A DNA stretch of 64,000 bases from Osedax frankpressi (GCA_964035775.1 OZ038314.1:3663371-3727370); one strand, 5' to 3'; counted from the first letter of the stretch, positions 40,406 through 54,707 are shown. Translations and numbers: made by a program. The notes: generated by a model from the letters alone, not told the origin.

Positions 40406-42391
40406 AACTTAAATAACTATAAATTAAATAACTAAACTTAAATTACTATAACTTAAATTACTATTAATTAAATAACTATAACTTAAATAACTATAACTTA
40501 AATAACTATAACTTAAATAACTATAACTTAAATAACTATAACTTAAATAACTATAAATTAAATAACTATAACTTAAATAACTATAACTTAAATAACTATA
40601 ACTTAAATAACTATAACTTAAATAACTATTAATTAAATAACTATAACTTAAATAACTATAACTTAAATAACTATAACTTAAATAACTATAACTTAAATAA
40701 CTATAACTTAAATAACTATAACTTAAATAACTATAACTTAAATAACTATAACTTAAATAACTATAACTTAAATAACTATAACTTAAATAACTATAACTTA
40801 AATAACTATAACTTAAATAACTATAACTTAAATAACTATAATTTAAATAACTATAACTTAAATAACTATTAATTAAATAACTATAACTTAAATAACTATA
40901 ACTTAAATAACTATAACTTAAATAACTATAACTTAAATAACTATAACTTAAATAACTATAACTTAAATAACTATAACTTAAATAACTATAACTTAAATAA
41001 CTATAACTTAAATAACTATAACTTAAATAACTATAACTTAAATAACTATAACTTAAATAACTATAACTTAAATAACTATAAATTAAATAACTAAACTTAA
41101 ATTACTATAACTTAAATTACTATTAATTAAATAACTATAACTTAAATAACTATAACTTAAATAACTATAACTTAAATAACTATAACTTAAATAACTATAA
41201 ATTAAATAACTATAAATTAAATAACTATAACTTAAATAACTATAACTTAAATAACTATAACTTAAATAACTATAACTTAAATAACTATAACTTAAATAAC
41301 TATTAATTAAATAACTATAACTTAAATAACTATAACTTAAATAACTATAACTTAAATAACTATAACTTAAATAACTATAACTTAAATAACTATTAATTAA
41401 ATAACTACAACTTAAATAACTATAACTTAAATAACTATAACTTAAATAACTATAACTTAAATAACTATAAATTAAATAACTATAAATTAAATAACTATAA
41501 CTTAAATAACTATAACTTAAATAACTATAACTTAAATAACTATAACTTAAATAACTATAACTTAAATAACTATAAATTAAATAACTAAACTTAAATTACT
41601 ATAACTTAAATAACTATAAATTAAATAACTATAACTTAAATAACTATAACTTAAATAACTATAACTTAAATAACTATAACTTAAATAACTATAACTTAAA
41701 TAACTATTAATTAAATAACTATAACTTAAATAACTATAAATTAAATAACTATAACTTAAATAACTATAACTTAAATAACTATAACTTAAATAACTATTAA
41801 TTAAATAACTATTAATTAAATAACTATAACTTAAATAACTATAACTTAAATAACTATAACTTAAATAACTATAACTTAAATAACTATAACTTAAATAACT
41901 ATAAATTAAATAACTATAACTTAAATAACTATAACTTAAATAACTATAACTTAAATAACTATAACTTAAATAACTATAACTTAAATAACTATTAATTAAA
42001 TAACTATAACTTAAATAACTATAACTTAAATAACTATAACTTAAATAATAATAACTTAAATAACTATAACTTAAATAACTATAACTTAAATAACTATAAC
42101 TTAAATAACTATAAATTAAATAACTATAACTTAAATAACTATAACTTAAATAACTATAACTTAAATAACTATAACTTAAATAACTATAATTTAAATAACT
42201 ATAACTTAAATAACTATTAATTAAATAACTATAACTTAAATAACTATAACTTAAATAACTATAACTTAAATAACTATAACTTAAATAACTATAACTTAAA
42301 TAACTATTAATTAAATAACTATAACTTAAATAACTATAACTTAAATAACTATAACTTAAATAACTATAACTTAAATAACTATAACTTAAAT

Positions 42392-42456
42392 AACCATAAA
42401 TGAAAAAACTATAAATTAAATAACTATAACTTAAATAACTATAATTTAATAACTAT
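42392..42456. repeat. C block 28, left 65 bp only
   Basis: Copy of 36383 at 6,009 bp. Confidence 0.91.
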
Positions 42457-42615
42457 AACTTAAATAACTATAACTTAAATAACTATAACTTAAATAACTA
42501 TAACTTAAATAACTATAACTTAAATAACTATTAATTAAATAACTATAACTTAAATAACTATAACTTAAATAACTATAACTTAAATAACTATAACTTAAAT
42601 AACTATAACTTAAAT

Positions 42616-42666
42616 AAACATAAATGAAAAAACTATAAATTAAATAACTATAACTTAAATAACTAT
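42616..42666. repeat. C block 29, left 51 bp, AAACAT variant
   Basis: Copy of 36607 with the same AAACAT change. Confidence 0.91.
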
Positions 42667-42905
42667 AAATTAAATAACTAAACTTAAATTACTATAACTT
42701 AAATTACTATTAATTAAATAACTATAAATTAAATAACTATAAATTAAATAACTATAACTTAAATAACTATAACTTAAATAACTATAACTTAAATAACTAT
42801 AACTTAAATAACTATTAATTAAATAACTATTAATTAAATAACTATAACTTAAATAACTATAACTTAAATAACTATAACTTAAATAACTATAACTTAAATA
42901 ACTAT

Positions 42906-42935
42906 AACTTAACTAACGATAACTTAATTAACTAT
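42906..42935. repeat. C block 30, right-end fragment
   Basis: Copy of 36897. Confidence 0.9.
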
Positions 42936-43663
42936 AACTTAAATAACTATAAATTAAATAACTAAACTTAAATTACTATAACTTAAATTACTATAACTTA
43001 AATTACTATTAATTAAATAACTATAACTTAAATAACTATAACTTAAATAACTATAACTTAAATAACTATAACTTAAATAACTATAAATTAAATAACTATA
43101 AATTAAATAACTATAACTTAAATAACTATAACTTAAATAACTATAACTTAAATAACTATAACTTAAATAACTATAACTTAAATAACTATTAATTAAATAA
43201 CTATAACTTAAATAACTATAACTTAAATAACTATAACTTAAATAACTATAACTTAAATAACTATTAATTAAATAACTATAACTTAAATAACTATAACTTA
43301 AATAACTATAACTTAAATAATAATAACTTAAATAACTATAACTTAAATAACTATAACTTAAATAACTATAACTTAAATAACTATAAATTAAATAACTATA
43401 ACTTAAATAACTATAACTTAAATAACTATAACTTAAATAACTATAACTTAAATAACTATAACTTAAATAACTATAACTTAAATAACTATTAATTAAATAA
43501 CTATAACTTAAATAACTATAACTTAAATAACTATAACTTAAATAACTATAACTTAAATAACTATAACTTAAATAACTATTAATTAAATAACTATAACTTA
43601 AATAACTATAACTTAAATAACTATAACTTAAATAACTATAACTTAAATAACTATAACTTAAAT

Positions 43664-43773
43664 AACCATAAATGAAAAAACTATAAATTAAATAACTATA
43701 ACTTAAATAACTATAATTTAATAACTATAACTTAAATAACTATAACTTAACTAACGATAACTTAATTAACTAT
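43664..43773. repeat. C block 31, 110 bp
   Basis: Copy of C block 25 at 6,009 bp. Confidence 0.93.
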
Positions 43774-44096
43774 AACTTAAATAACTATAAATTAAATAAC
43801 TAAACTTAAATTACTATAACTTAAATAACTATTAATTAAATAACTATAACTTAAATAACTATAACTTAAATAACTATAACTTAAATAACTATAACTTAAA
43901 TAACTATAACTTAAATAACTATAACTTAAATAACTATAACTTAAATAACTATAACTTAAATAACTATAACTTAAATAACTATAACTTAAATAACTATAAC
44001 TTAAATAACTATAACTTAAATAACTATAACTTAAATAACTATAACTTAAATAACTATAACTTAAATAACTATAATTTAAATAACTATAATAACTAT

Positions 44097-44516
44097 AAAT
44101 TAAATAACTATAAATTAAATAACTATAAATTAAATAACTATAAATTAAATAACTATAAATTAAATAACTATAAATTAAATAACTATAAATTAAATAACTA
44201 TAAATTAAATAACTATAAATTAAATAACTATAAATTAAATAACTATAAATTAAATAACTATAAATTAAATAACTATAAATTAAATAACTATAAATTAAAT
44301 AACTATAAATTAAATAACTATAAATTAAATAACTATAAATTAAATAACTATAAATTAAATAACTATAAATTAAATAACTATAAATTAAATAACTATAAAT
44401 TAAATAACTATAAATTAAATAACTATAAATTAAATAACTATAAATTAAATAACTATAAATTAAATAACTATAAATTAAATAACTATAAATTAAATAACTA
44501 TAAATTAAATAACTAT
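44097..44516. repeat. A-run 18, 28 A monomers
   Basis: 420 bp, equal in length to A-run 17. Equal length in so variable an element argues for very recent duplication. Confidence 0.95.
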
Positions 44517-44752
44517 AACTTAAATAAATATAATTTAATAACTATAACTTAAATAACTATAACTTAAATAACTATAAATTAAATAACTATTAATTAAATA
44601 ACTATAACTTAAATAAATATCACTTAAATAGCTATAATATAATAACTATAACTTAAATAACTAAAACTTAAATAATTATAATATAATATCTATAAATTAA
44701 ATAAATATATCTTAAATAACTATAACTTAAATAAATATTATATAATAACTAT
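44517..44752. repeat. B core 18, 236 bp, AATATCTAT variant
   Basis: Identical landmarks to core 17. Confidence 0.93.
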
Positions 44753-45435
44753 AACTTAAATAACTATAACTTAAATAACTATAAATTAAATAACTAAACT
44801 TAAATTACTATAACTTAAATTACTATTAATTAAATAACTATAACTTAAATAACTATAACTTAAATAACTATAACTTAAATAACTATAACTTAAATAACTA
44901 TAAATTAAATAACTATAAATTAAATAACTATAACTTAAATAACTATAACTTAAATAACTATAACTTAAATAACTATAACTTAAATAACTATAACTTAAAT
45001 AACTATTAATTAAATAACTATAACTTAAATAACTATAACTTAAATAACTATAACTTAAATAACTATAACTTAAATAACTATAACTTAAATAACTATTAAT
45101 TAAATAACTATAACTTAAATAACTATAACTTAAATAACTATAACTTAAATAACTATAACTTAAATAACTATAACTTAAATAACTATAACTTAAATAACTA
45201 TAAATTAAATAACTATAACTTAAATAACTATAACTTAAATAACTATAACTTAAATAACTATAACTTAAATAACTATAACTTAAATAACTATTAATTAAAT
45301 AACTATAACTTAAATAACTATAACTTAAATAACTATAACTTAAATAACTATAACTTAAATAACTATAACTTAAATAACTATAACTTAAATAACTATAACT
45401 TAAATAACTATAACTTAAATAACTATAACTTAAAT

Positions 45436-45501
45436 AACCATAAATGAAAAAACTATAAATTAAATAACTATAACTTAACTAACGATAACTTAATTAACTA
45501 T
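45436..45501. repeat. C block 32, short 66-bp form
   Basis: 684 bp after the end of its B core, as in copy 2. Confidence 0.92.
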
Positions 45502-46304
45502 AACTTAAATAACTATAAATTAAATAACTAAACTTAAATTACTATAACTTAAATTACTATTAATTAAATAACTATAACTTAAATAACTATAACTTAAATA
45601 ACTATAACTTAAATAACTATAACTTAAATAACTATAAATTAAATAACTATAAATTAAATAACTATAACTTAAATAACTATAACTTAAATAACTATAACTT
45701 AAATAACTATAACTTAAATAACTATAACTTAAATAACTATTAATTAAATAACTATAACTTAAATAACTATAACTTAAATAACTATAACTTAAATAACTAT
45801 AACTTAAATAACTATAACTTAAATAACTATAACTTAAATAACTATAAATTAAATAACTATAACTTAAATAACTATAACTTAAATAACTATAACTTAAATA
45901 ACTATAACTTAAATAACTATTAATTAAATAACTATAACTTAAATAACTATAACTTAAATAACTATAACTTAAATAACTATAACTTAAATAACTATAACTT
46001 AAATAACTATAACTTAAATAACTATAAATTAAATAACTATAACTTAAATAACTATAACTTAAATAACTATAACTTAAATAACTATAACTTAAATAACTAT
46101 AACTTAAATAACTATAAATTAAATAACTATAACTTAAATAACTATAACTTAAATAACTATAACTTAAATAACTATAATTTAAATAACTATAACTTAAATA
46201 ACTATTAATTAAATAACTATAACTTAAATAACTATAACTTAAATAACTATAACTTAAATAACTATAACTTAAATAACTATAACTTAAATAACTATAACTT
46301 AAAT

Positions 46305-46414
46305 AACCATAAATGAAAAAACTATAAATTAAATAACTATAACTTAAATAACTATAATTTAATAACTATAACTTAAATAACTATAACTTAACTAACGATA
46401 ACTTAATTAACTAT
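46305..46414. repeat. C block 33, 110 bp
   Basis: Full form, last C block before a gap of about 4 kb. Confidence 0.93.
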
Positions 46415-47971
46415 AACTTAAATAACTATAAATTAAATAACTAAACTTAAATTACTATAACTTAAATTACTATTAATTAAATAACTATAACTTAAATAAC
46501 TATAACTTAAATAACTATAACTTAAATAACTATAACTTAAATAACTATAAATTAAATAACTATAAATTAAATAACTATAACTTAAATAACTATAACTTAA
46601 ATAACTATAACTTAAATAACTATAACTTAAATAACTATAACTTAAATAACTATTAATTAAATAACTATTAATTAAATAACTATAACTTAAATAACTATAA
46701 CTTAAATAACTATAACTTAAATAACTATAACTTAAATAACTATAACTTAAATAACTATAACTTAAATAACTATAACTTAAATAACTATAACTTAAATAAC
46801 TATAACTTAAATAACTATAATTTAAATAACTATAACTTAAATAACTATTAATTAAATAACTATAACTTAAATAACTATAACTTAAATAACTATAACTTAA
46901 ATAACTATAACTTAAATAACTATAACTTAAATAACTATAACTTAAATAACTATAACTTAAATAACTATAACTTAAATAACTATAACTTAAATAACTATAA
47001 CTTAAATAACTATAACTTAAATAACTATAACTTAAATAACTATAACTTAAATAACTATAACTTAAATAACTATAAATTAAATAACTAAACTTAAATTACT
47101 ATAACTTAAATTACTATTAATTAAATAACTATAACTTAAATAACTATAACTTAAATAACTATAACTTAAATAACTATAACTTAAATAACTATAAATTAAA
47201 TAACTATAAATTAAATAACTATAACTTAAATAACTATAACTTAAATAACTATAACTTAAATAACTATAACTTAAATAACTATAACTTAAATAACTATTAA
47301 TTAAATAACTATAACTTAAATAACTATAACTTAAATAACTATAACTTAAATAACTATAACTTAAATAACTATAACTTAAATAACTATTAATTAAATAACT
47401 ATAACTTAAATAACTATAACTTAAATAACTATAACTTAAATAACTATAACTTAAATAACTATAAATTAAATAACTATAAATTAAATAACTATAACTTAAA
47501 TAACTATAACTTAAATAACTATAACTTAAATAACTATAACTTAAATAACTATAACTTAAATAACTATAAATTAAATAACTAAACTTAAATTACTATAACT
47601 TAAATAACTATAAATTAAATAACTATAACTTAAATAACTATAACTTAAATAACTATAACTTAAATAACTATAACTTAAATAACTATAACTTAAATAACTA
47701 TTAATTAAATAACTATAACTTAAATAACTATAAATTAAATAACTATAACTTAAATAACTATAACTTAAATAACTATAACTTAAATAACTATAAATTAAAT
47801 AACTATAAATTAAATAACTATAACTTAAATAACTATAACTTAAATAACTATAACTTAAATAACTATAAATTAAATAACTATAACTTAAATAACTATAAAT
47901 TAAATAACTATAACTTAAATAACTATAACTTAAATAACTATAACTTAAATAACTATAACTTAAATAACTAT

Positions 47972-48361
47972 AAATTAAATAACTATAAATTAAATAACTA
48001 TAAATTAAATAACTATAAATTAAATAACTATAAATTAAATAACTATAAATTAAATAACTATAAATTAAATAACTATAAATTAAATAACTATAAATTAAAT
48101 AACTATAAATTAAATAACTATAAATTAAATAACTATAAATTAAATAACTATAAATTAAATAACTATAAATTAAATAACTATAAATTAAATAACTATAAAT
48201 TAAATAACTATAAATTAAATAACTATAAATTAAATAACTATAAATTAAATAACTATAAATTAAATAACTATAAATTAAATAACTATAAATTAAATAACTA
48301 TAAATTAAATAACTATAAATTAAATAACTATAAATTAAATAACTATAAATTAAATAACTAT
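47972..48361. repeat. A-run 19, 26 monomers, no J at entry
   Basis: 390 bp. C monomers change directly to A monomers, marking 47971/47972 as a probable breakpoint of the 6-kb repeat. Confidence 0.94.
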
Positions 48362-48597
48362 AACTTAAATAAATATAATTTAATAACTATAACTTAAATA
48401 ACTATAACTTAAATAACTATAAATTAAATAACTATTAATTAAATAACTATAATTTAAATAAATATCACTTAAATAGCTATAATATAATAACTATAACTTA
48501 AATAACTAAAACTTAAATAATTATAATATAATAACTATAAATTAAATAAATATATCTTAAATAACTATAACTTAAATTAATATTATATAATAACTAT
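48362..48597. repeat. B core 19, 236 bp
   Basis: Private AATTTAAATAAATATCAC near 48450 and CTTAAATTAATATTAT near 48572. The D motif after it is shortened, as after cores 22, 24 and 27. Confidence 0.93.
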
Positions 48598-49235
48598 AAC
48601 TTAAATAACTATAACTTAAATTACTATTAATTAAATAACTATAACTTAAATAACTATAACTTAAATAACTATAACTTAAATAACTATAAATTAAATAACT
48701 ATAAATTAAATAACTATAACTTAAATAACTATAACTTAAATAACTATAACTTAAATAACTATAACTTAAATAACTATAACTTAAATAACTATAAATTAAA
48801 TAACTAAACTTAAATTACTATAACTTAAATAACTATAAATTAAATAACTATAACTTAAATAACTATAACTTAAATAACTATAACTTAAATAACTATAACT
48901 TAAATAACTATAACTTAAATAACTATTAATTAAATAACTATAACTTAAATAACTATAACTTAAATAACTATAACTTAAATAACTATAACTTAAATAACTA
49001 TAACTTAAATAACTATTAATTAAATAACTATTAATTAAATAACTATAACTTAAATAACTATAACTTAAATAACTATAACTTAAATAACTATAACTTAAAT
49101 AACTATAACTTAAATAACTATAAATTAAATAACTATAACTTAAATAACTATAACTTAAATAACTATAACTTAAATAACTATAACTTAAATAACTATAACT
49201 TAAATAACTATAATTTAAATAACTATAATAACTAT
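48598..49235. repeat. Mosaic stretch with short D motif
   Basis: Starts C, then AACTTAAATTACTAT and a T monomer (front of D missing). A second D with only one diverged unit near 48803. Two T monomers in a row near 49015. J at 49212-49235. Confidence 0.92.
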
Positions 49236-49670
49236 AAATTAAATAACTATAAATTAAATAACTATAAATTAAATAACTATAAATTAAATATCTATAAATT
49301 AAATAACTATAAATTAAATAACTATAAATTAAATAACTATAAATTAAATAACTATAAATTAAATAACTATAAATTAAATAACTATAAATTAAATAACTAT
49401 AAATTAAATAACTATAAATTAAATAACTATAAATTAAATAACTATAAATTAAATAACTATAAATTAAATAACTATAAATTAAATAACTATAAATTAAATA
49501 ACTATAAATTAAATAACTATAAATTAAATAACTATAAATTAAATAACTATAAATTAAATAACTATAAATTAAATAACTATAAATTAAATAACTATAAATT
49601 AAATAACTATAAATTAAATAACTATAAATTAAATAACTATAAATTAAATAACTATAAATTAAATAACTAT
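49236..49670. repeat. A-run 20, 29 monomers
   Basis: 435 bp. One unit near 49281 reads AAATTAAATATCTAT. Confidence 0.95.
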
Positions 49671-49699
49671 AACTTAAATAAATATAATTTAATAACTAT
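49671..49699. repeat. B core 20, first 29 bp only
   Basis: AACTTAAATAAATAT and AATTTAATAACTAT, then C monomers and a D motif. 207 bp of core are missing. Confidence 0.91.
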
Positions 49700-50964
49700 A
49701 ACTTAAATAACTATAACTTAAATAACTATAACTTAAATAACTATAAATTAAATAACTAAACTTAAATTACTATAACTTAAATTACTATTAATTAAATAAC
49801 TATAACTTAAATAACTATAACTTAAATAACTATAACTTAAATAACTATAACTTAAATAACTATAAATTAAATAACTATAAATTAAATAACTATAACTTAA
49901 ATAACTATAACTTAAATAACTATAACTTAAATAACTATAACTTAAATAACTATAACTTAAATAACTATAAATTAAATAACTAAACTTAAATTACTATAAC
50001 TTAAATTACTATTAATTAAATAACTATCACTTAAATAACTATAACTTAAATAACTATAACTTAAATAACTATAACTTAAATAACTATAAATTAAATAACT
50101 ATAAATTAAATAACTATAACTTAAATAACTATAACTTAAATAACTATAACTTAAATAACTATAACTTAAATAACTATAACTTAAATAACTATAACTTAAA
50201 TAACTATAAATTAAATAACTATAACTTAAATAACTATAACTTAAATAACTATAACTTAAATAACTATAACTTAAATAACTATAACTTAAATAACTATTAA
50301 TTAAATAACTATAACTTAAATAACTATAACTTAAATAACTATAACTTAAATAACTATAACTTAAATAACTATAACTTAAATAACCATAAATGAAAAAACT
50401 ATAAATTAAATAACTATAACTTAAATAACTATAATTTAATAACTATAACTTAAATAACTATAACTTAACTAACGATAACTTAATTAACTATATCTTAAAT
50501 AACTATAAATTAAATAACTAAACTTAAATTACTATAACTTAAATTACTATTAATTAAACAACTATAACTTAAATAACTATAACTTAAATAACTATAACTT
50601 AAATAACTATAACTTAAATAACTATAACTTAAATAACTATAAATTAAATAACTATAAATTAAATAACTATAACTTAAATAACTATAACTTAAATAACTAT
50701 AACTTAAATAACTATAACTTAAATAACTATTAATTAAATAACTATTAATTAAATAACTATAACTTAAATAACTATAACTTAAATAACTATAACTTAAATA
50801 ACTATAACTTAAATAACTATAACTTAAATAACTATAAATTAAATAACTATAACTTAAATAACTATAACTTAAATAACTATAACTTAAATAACTATAACTT
50901 AAATAACTATAACTTAAATAACTATAAATTAAATAACTATAATTTAAATAACTATAATAACTAT
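49700..50964. repeat. Mosaic stretch with C block 34
   Basis: D motifs near 49754, 49978 and 50517. Private ACTATCACTT near 50030, AACTATATCTT after the C block, and TTAAACAACT near 50556 all recur 6,935 bp downstream. J at 50941-50964. Confidence 0.92.
50382..50491. repeat. C block 34, 110 bp
   Basis: Full form, followed by ATCTTAAATAACTAT, a change shared with C blocks 37 and 38. Confidence 0.93.
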
Positions 50965-51144
50965 AAATTAAATAACTATAAATTAAATAACTATAAATTA
51001 AATAACTATAAATTAAATAACTATAAATTAAATAACTATAAATTAAATAACTATAAATTAAATAACTATAAATTAAATAACTATAAATTAAATAACTATA
51101 AATTAAATAACTATAAATTAAATAACTATAAATTAAATAACTAT
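50965..51144. repeat. A-run 21, 12 A monomers
   Basis: 180 bp. Counterpart of A-run 26 (14 units). Confidence 0.95.
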
Positions 51145-51380
51145 AACTTAAATAAATATAATTTAATAACTATAACTTAAATAACTATAACTTAAATAAC
51201 TATAAATTAAATAACTATTAATTAAATAACTATAACTTAAATAAATATCACTTAAATAGCTATAATATAATAACTATAACTTAAATAACTAAAACTTAAA
51301 TAATTATAATATAATAAATATAAATTAAATAAATATATCTTAAATAACTATAACTTAAATAAATATTATATAATAACTAT
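51145..51380. repeat. B core 21, 236 bp
   Basis: Private ATATAATAAATATAAAT near 51308. Only a short C tract separates it from the next J. Confidence 0.93.
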
Positions 51381-51554
51381 AACTTAAATAACTATAACTT
51401 AAATAACTATAAATTAAATAACTATAACTTAAATAACTATAACTTAAATAACTATAACTTAAATAACTATAACTTAAATAACTATAACTTAAATAACTAT
51501 AACTTAAATAACTATAACTTAAATAACTATAATTTAAATAACTATAATAACTAT
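51381..51554. repeat. Short C tract with J
   Basis: C, C, A, then eight C monomers and J (51531-51554). The shortest link between a B core and an A-run, matched only at 58346-58519. Confidence 0.93.
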
Positions 51555-51929
51555 AAATTAAATAACTATAAATTAAATAACTATAAATTAAATAACTATA
51601 AATTAAATAACTATAAATTAAATAACTATAAATTAAATAACTATAAATTAAATAACTATAAATTAAATAACTATAAATTAAATAACTATAAATTAAATAA
51701 CTATAAATTAAATAACTATAAATTAAATAACTATAAATTAAATAACTATAAATTAAATAACTATAAATTAAATAACTATAAATTAAATAACTATAAATTA
51801 AATAACTATAAATTAAATAACTATAAATTAAATAACTATAAATTAAATAACTATAAATTAAATAACTATAAATTAAATAACTATAAATTAAATAACTATA
51901 AATTAAATAACTATAAATTAAATAACTAT
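51555..51929. repeat. A-run 22, 25 A monomers
   Basis: 375 bp. Counterpart of A-run 27 (23 units). Confidence 0.95.
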
Positions 51930-52165
51930 AACTTAAATAAATATAATTTAATAACTATAACTTAAATAACTATAACTTAAATAACTATAAATTAAATAAC
52001 TATTAATTAAATAACTATAACTTAAATAAATATCACTTAAATAGCTATAATATAATAACTATAACTTAAATAACTAAAACTTAAATAATTATAATATAAT
52101 AACTATAAATTAAATAAATATATCTTAAATAACTATAACTTAAATAAATATTATATAATAACTAT
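51930..52165. repeat. B core 22, 236 bp
   Basis: Standard AATAACTAT form. Starts the 1,904-bp duplicated unit. Confidence 0.93.
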
Positions 52166-52803
52166 AACTTAAATAACTATAACTTAAATTACTATTAATT
52201 AAATAACTATAACTTAAATAACTATAACTTAAATAACTATAAATTAAATAACTATAAATTAAATAACTATAACTTAAATAACTATAACTTAAATAACTAT
52301 AACTTAAATAACTATAACTTAAATAACTATAACTTAAATAACTATAAATTAAATAACTAAACTTAAATTACTATAACTTAAATAACTATAAATTAAATAA
52401 CTATAACTTAAATAACTATAACTTAAATAACTATAACTTAAATAACTATAACTTAAATAACTATAACTTAAATAACTATTAATTAAATAACTATAACTTA
52501 AATAACTATAACTTAAATAACTATAACTTAAATAACTATAACTTAAATAACTATAACTTAAATAACTATTAATTAAATAACTAGTAATTAAATAACTATA
52601 ACTTAAATAACTATAACTTAAATAACTATAACTTAAATAACTATAACTTAAATAACTATAACTTAAATAACTATAAATTAAATAACTATAACTTAAATAA
52701 CTATAACTTAAATAACTATAACTTAAATAACTATAACTTAAATAACTATAACTTAAATAACTATAACTTAAATAACTATAATTTAAATAACTATAATAAC
52801 TAT
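52166..52803. repeat. Mosaic stretch with ACTAGT variant
   Basis: Shortened D after the core, a D with one diverged unit near 52355, and AACTAGTAATTAAAT near 52580 in place of a second T monomer. J at 52780-52803. Confidence 0.92.
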
Positions 52804-53043
52804 AAATTAAATAACTATAAATTAAATAACTATAAATTAAATAACTATAAATTAAATAACTATAAATTAAATAACTATAAATTAAATAACTATAAATTAA
52901 ATAACTATAAATTAAATAACTATAAATTAAATAACTATAAATTAAATAAATATAAATTAAATAACTATAAATTAAATAACTATAAATTAAATAACTATAA
53001 ATTAAATAACTATAAATTAAATAACTATAAATTAAATAACTAT
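52804..53043. repeat. A-run 23, 16 monomers
   Basis: 240 bp. One unit near 52939 ends AAATAT, not AACTAT; the same change is in A-run 25. Confidence 0.95.
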
Positions 53044-53279
53044 AACTTAAATAAATATAATTTAATAACTATAACTTAAATAACTATAACTTAAATAACT
53101 ATAAATTAAATAACTATTAATTAAATAACTATAACTTAAATAAATATCACTTAAATAGCTATAATATAATAACTATAACTTAAATAACTAAAACTTAAAT
53201 AATTATAATATAATATCTATAAATTAAATAAATATATCTTAAATAACTATAACTTAAATAAATATTATATAATAACTAT
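53044..53279. repeat. B core 23, 236 bp, AATATCTAT variant
   Basis: Carries the AATATCTAT change typical of the 6-kb repeat, so it derives from that lineage. Confidence 0.93.
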
Positions 53280-53653
53280 AACTTAAATAACTATAACTTA
53301 AATAACTATAAATTAAATAACTAAACTTAAATTACTATAACTTAAATTACTATTAATTAAATAACTATAACTTAAATAACTATAACTTAAATAACTATAA
53401 CTTAAATAACTATAACTTAAATAACTATAAATTAAATAACTATAAATTAAATAACTATAACTTAAATAACTATAACTTAAATAACTATAACTTAAATAAC
53501 TATAACTTAAATAACTATAACTTAAATAACTATTAATTAAATAACTATAACTTAAATAACTATAACTTAAATAACTATAACTTAAATAACTATAACTTAA
53601 ATAACTATAACTTAAATAACTATTAATTAAATAACTATAACTTAAATAACTAT
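53280..53653. repeat. Mosaic stretch ending at breakpoint
   Basis: D motif near 53319, paired A, two T monomers, then one C and an abrupt change to A-run 24 without J. Confidence 0.92.
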
Positions 53654-53833
53654 AAATTAAATAACTATAAATTAAATAACTATAAATTAAATAACTATAA
53701 ATTAAATAACTATAAATTAAATAACTATAAATTAAATAACTATAAATTAAATAACTATAAATTAAATAACTATAAATTAAATAACTATAAATTAAATAAC
53801 TATAAATTAAATAACTATAAATTAAATAACTAT
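53654..53833. repeat. A-run 24, 12 monomers, no J at entry
   Basis: 180 bp. The 53653/53654 junction is the seam of the 1,904-bp duplication: the left side matches sequence after core 25, the right side matches the end of A-run 22. Confidence 0.94.
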
Positions 53834-54069
53834 AACTTAAATAAATATAATTTAATAACTATAACTTAAATAACTATAACTTAAATAACTATAAATTAAA
53901 TAACTATTAATTAAATAACTATAACTTAAATAAATATCACTTAAATAGCTATAATATAATAACTATAACTTAAATAACTAAAACTTAAATAATTATAATA
54001 TAATAACTATAAATTAAATAAATATATCTTAAATAACTATAACTTAAATAAATATTATATAATAACTAT
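53834..54069. repeat. B core 24, 236 bp
   Basis: Copy of core 22 at 1,904 bp. Confidence 0.93.
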
Positions 54070-54707
54070 AACTTAAATAACTATAACTTAAATTACTATT
54101 AATTAAATAACTATAACTTAAATAACTATAACTTAAATAACTATAAATTAAATAACTATAAATTAAATAACTATAACTTAAATAACTATAACTTAAATAA
54201 CTATAACTTAAATAACTATAACTTAAATAACTATAACTTAAATAACTATAAATTAAATAACTAAACTTAAATTACTATAACTTAAATAACTATAAATTAA
54301 ATAACTATAACTTAAATAACTATAACTTAAATAACTATAACTTAAATAACTATAACTTAAATAACTATAACTTAAATAACTATTAATTAAATAACTATAA
54401 CTTAAATAACTATAACTTAAATAACTATAACTTAAATAACTATAACTTAAATAACTATAACTTAAATAACTATTAATTAAATAACTAGTAATTAAATAAC
54501 TATAACTTAAATAACTATAACTTAAATAACTATAACTTAAATAACTATAACTTAAATAACTATAACTTAAATAACTATAAATTAAATAACTATAACTTAA
54601 ATAACTATAACTTAAATAACTATAACTTAAATAACTATAACTTAAATAACTATAACTTAAATAACTATAACTTAAATAACTATAATTTAAATAACTATAA
54701 TAACTAT
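54070..54707. repeat. Mosaic stretch, copy of 52166-52803
   Basis: Same length and same ACTAGTAATT variant (near 54484). J at 54684-54707. Confidence 0.92.

Larger units (their letters stand above)
38088..44096. repeat. 6-kb higher-order repeat, copy 2 (6,009 bp)
   Basis: The start of A-run 17 to the start of A-run 18 is 6,009 bp. The same 6,009-bp offset holds between copies 2 and 3 for the B core, C blocks 26/32 and 27/33, and between copies 1 and 2 for C blocks 22-25 with 28-31. Confidence 0.92.
38744..44096. repeat. Mosaic stretch of 6-kb copy 2
   Basis: D motifs near 38781, 39513, 40430, 41089, 41583, 42676, 42962 and 43797. Retains the copy-1 markers CTTAAATGACTAT near 39755, ACTACAACTT at 41408, and AATAATAATAACTT near 42048 and 43318. 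J at 44073-44096. Confidence 0.91.
44097..47971. repeat. 6-kb higher-order repeat, copy 3, partial
   Basis: Follows copy 2 at 6,009 bp up to about 46.5 kb; the offset is 5,994 by 47.6 kb (one unit fewer). The TGACTAT and ACTACAACTT markers of copies 1 and 2 are absent. The copy stops at A-run 19, which starts without J, so its last two kilobases were lost or never copied. Confidence 0.85.
44753..47971. repeat. Mosaic stretch of 6-kb copy 3
   Basis: D motifs near 44792, 45526, 46439, 47087 and 47577. U monomers near 46175 and 46820. Near 47780-47970 the T monomers expected from copy 2 are replaced by A monomers, and C units switch to A-run 19 without J. Confidence 0.91.
51930..53833. repeat. 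1,904-bp tandem duplication, copy 1
   Basis: B cores 22 and 24, the D motifs at 52355 and 54259, the unique ACTAGTAATT variant near 52582 and 54486, and A-runs 23 and 25 are each 1,904 bp apart. Confidence 0.92.
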
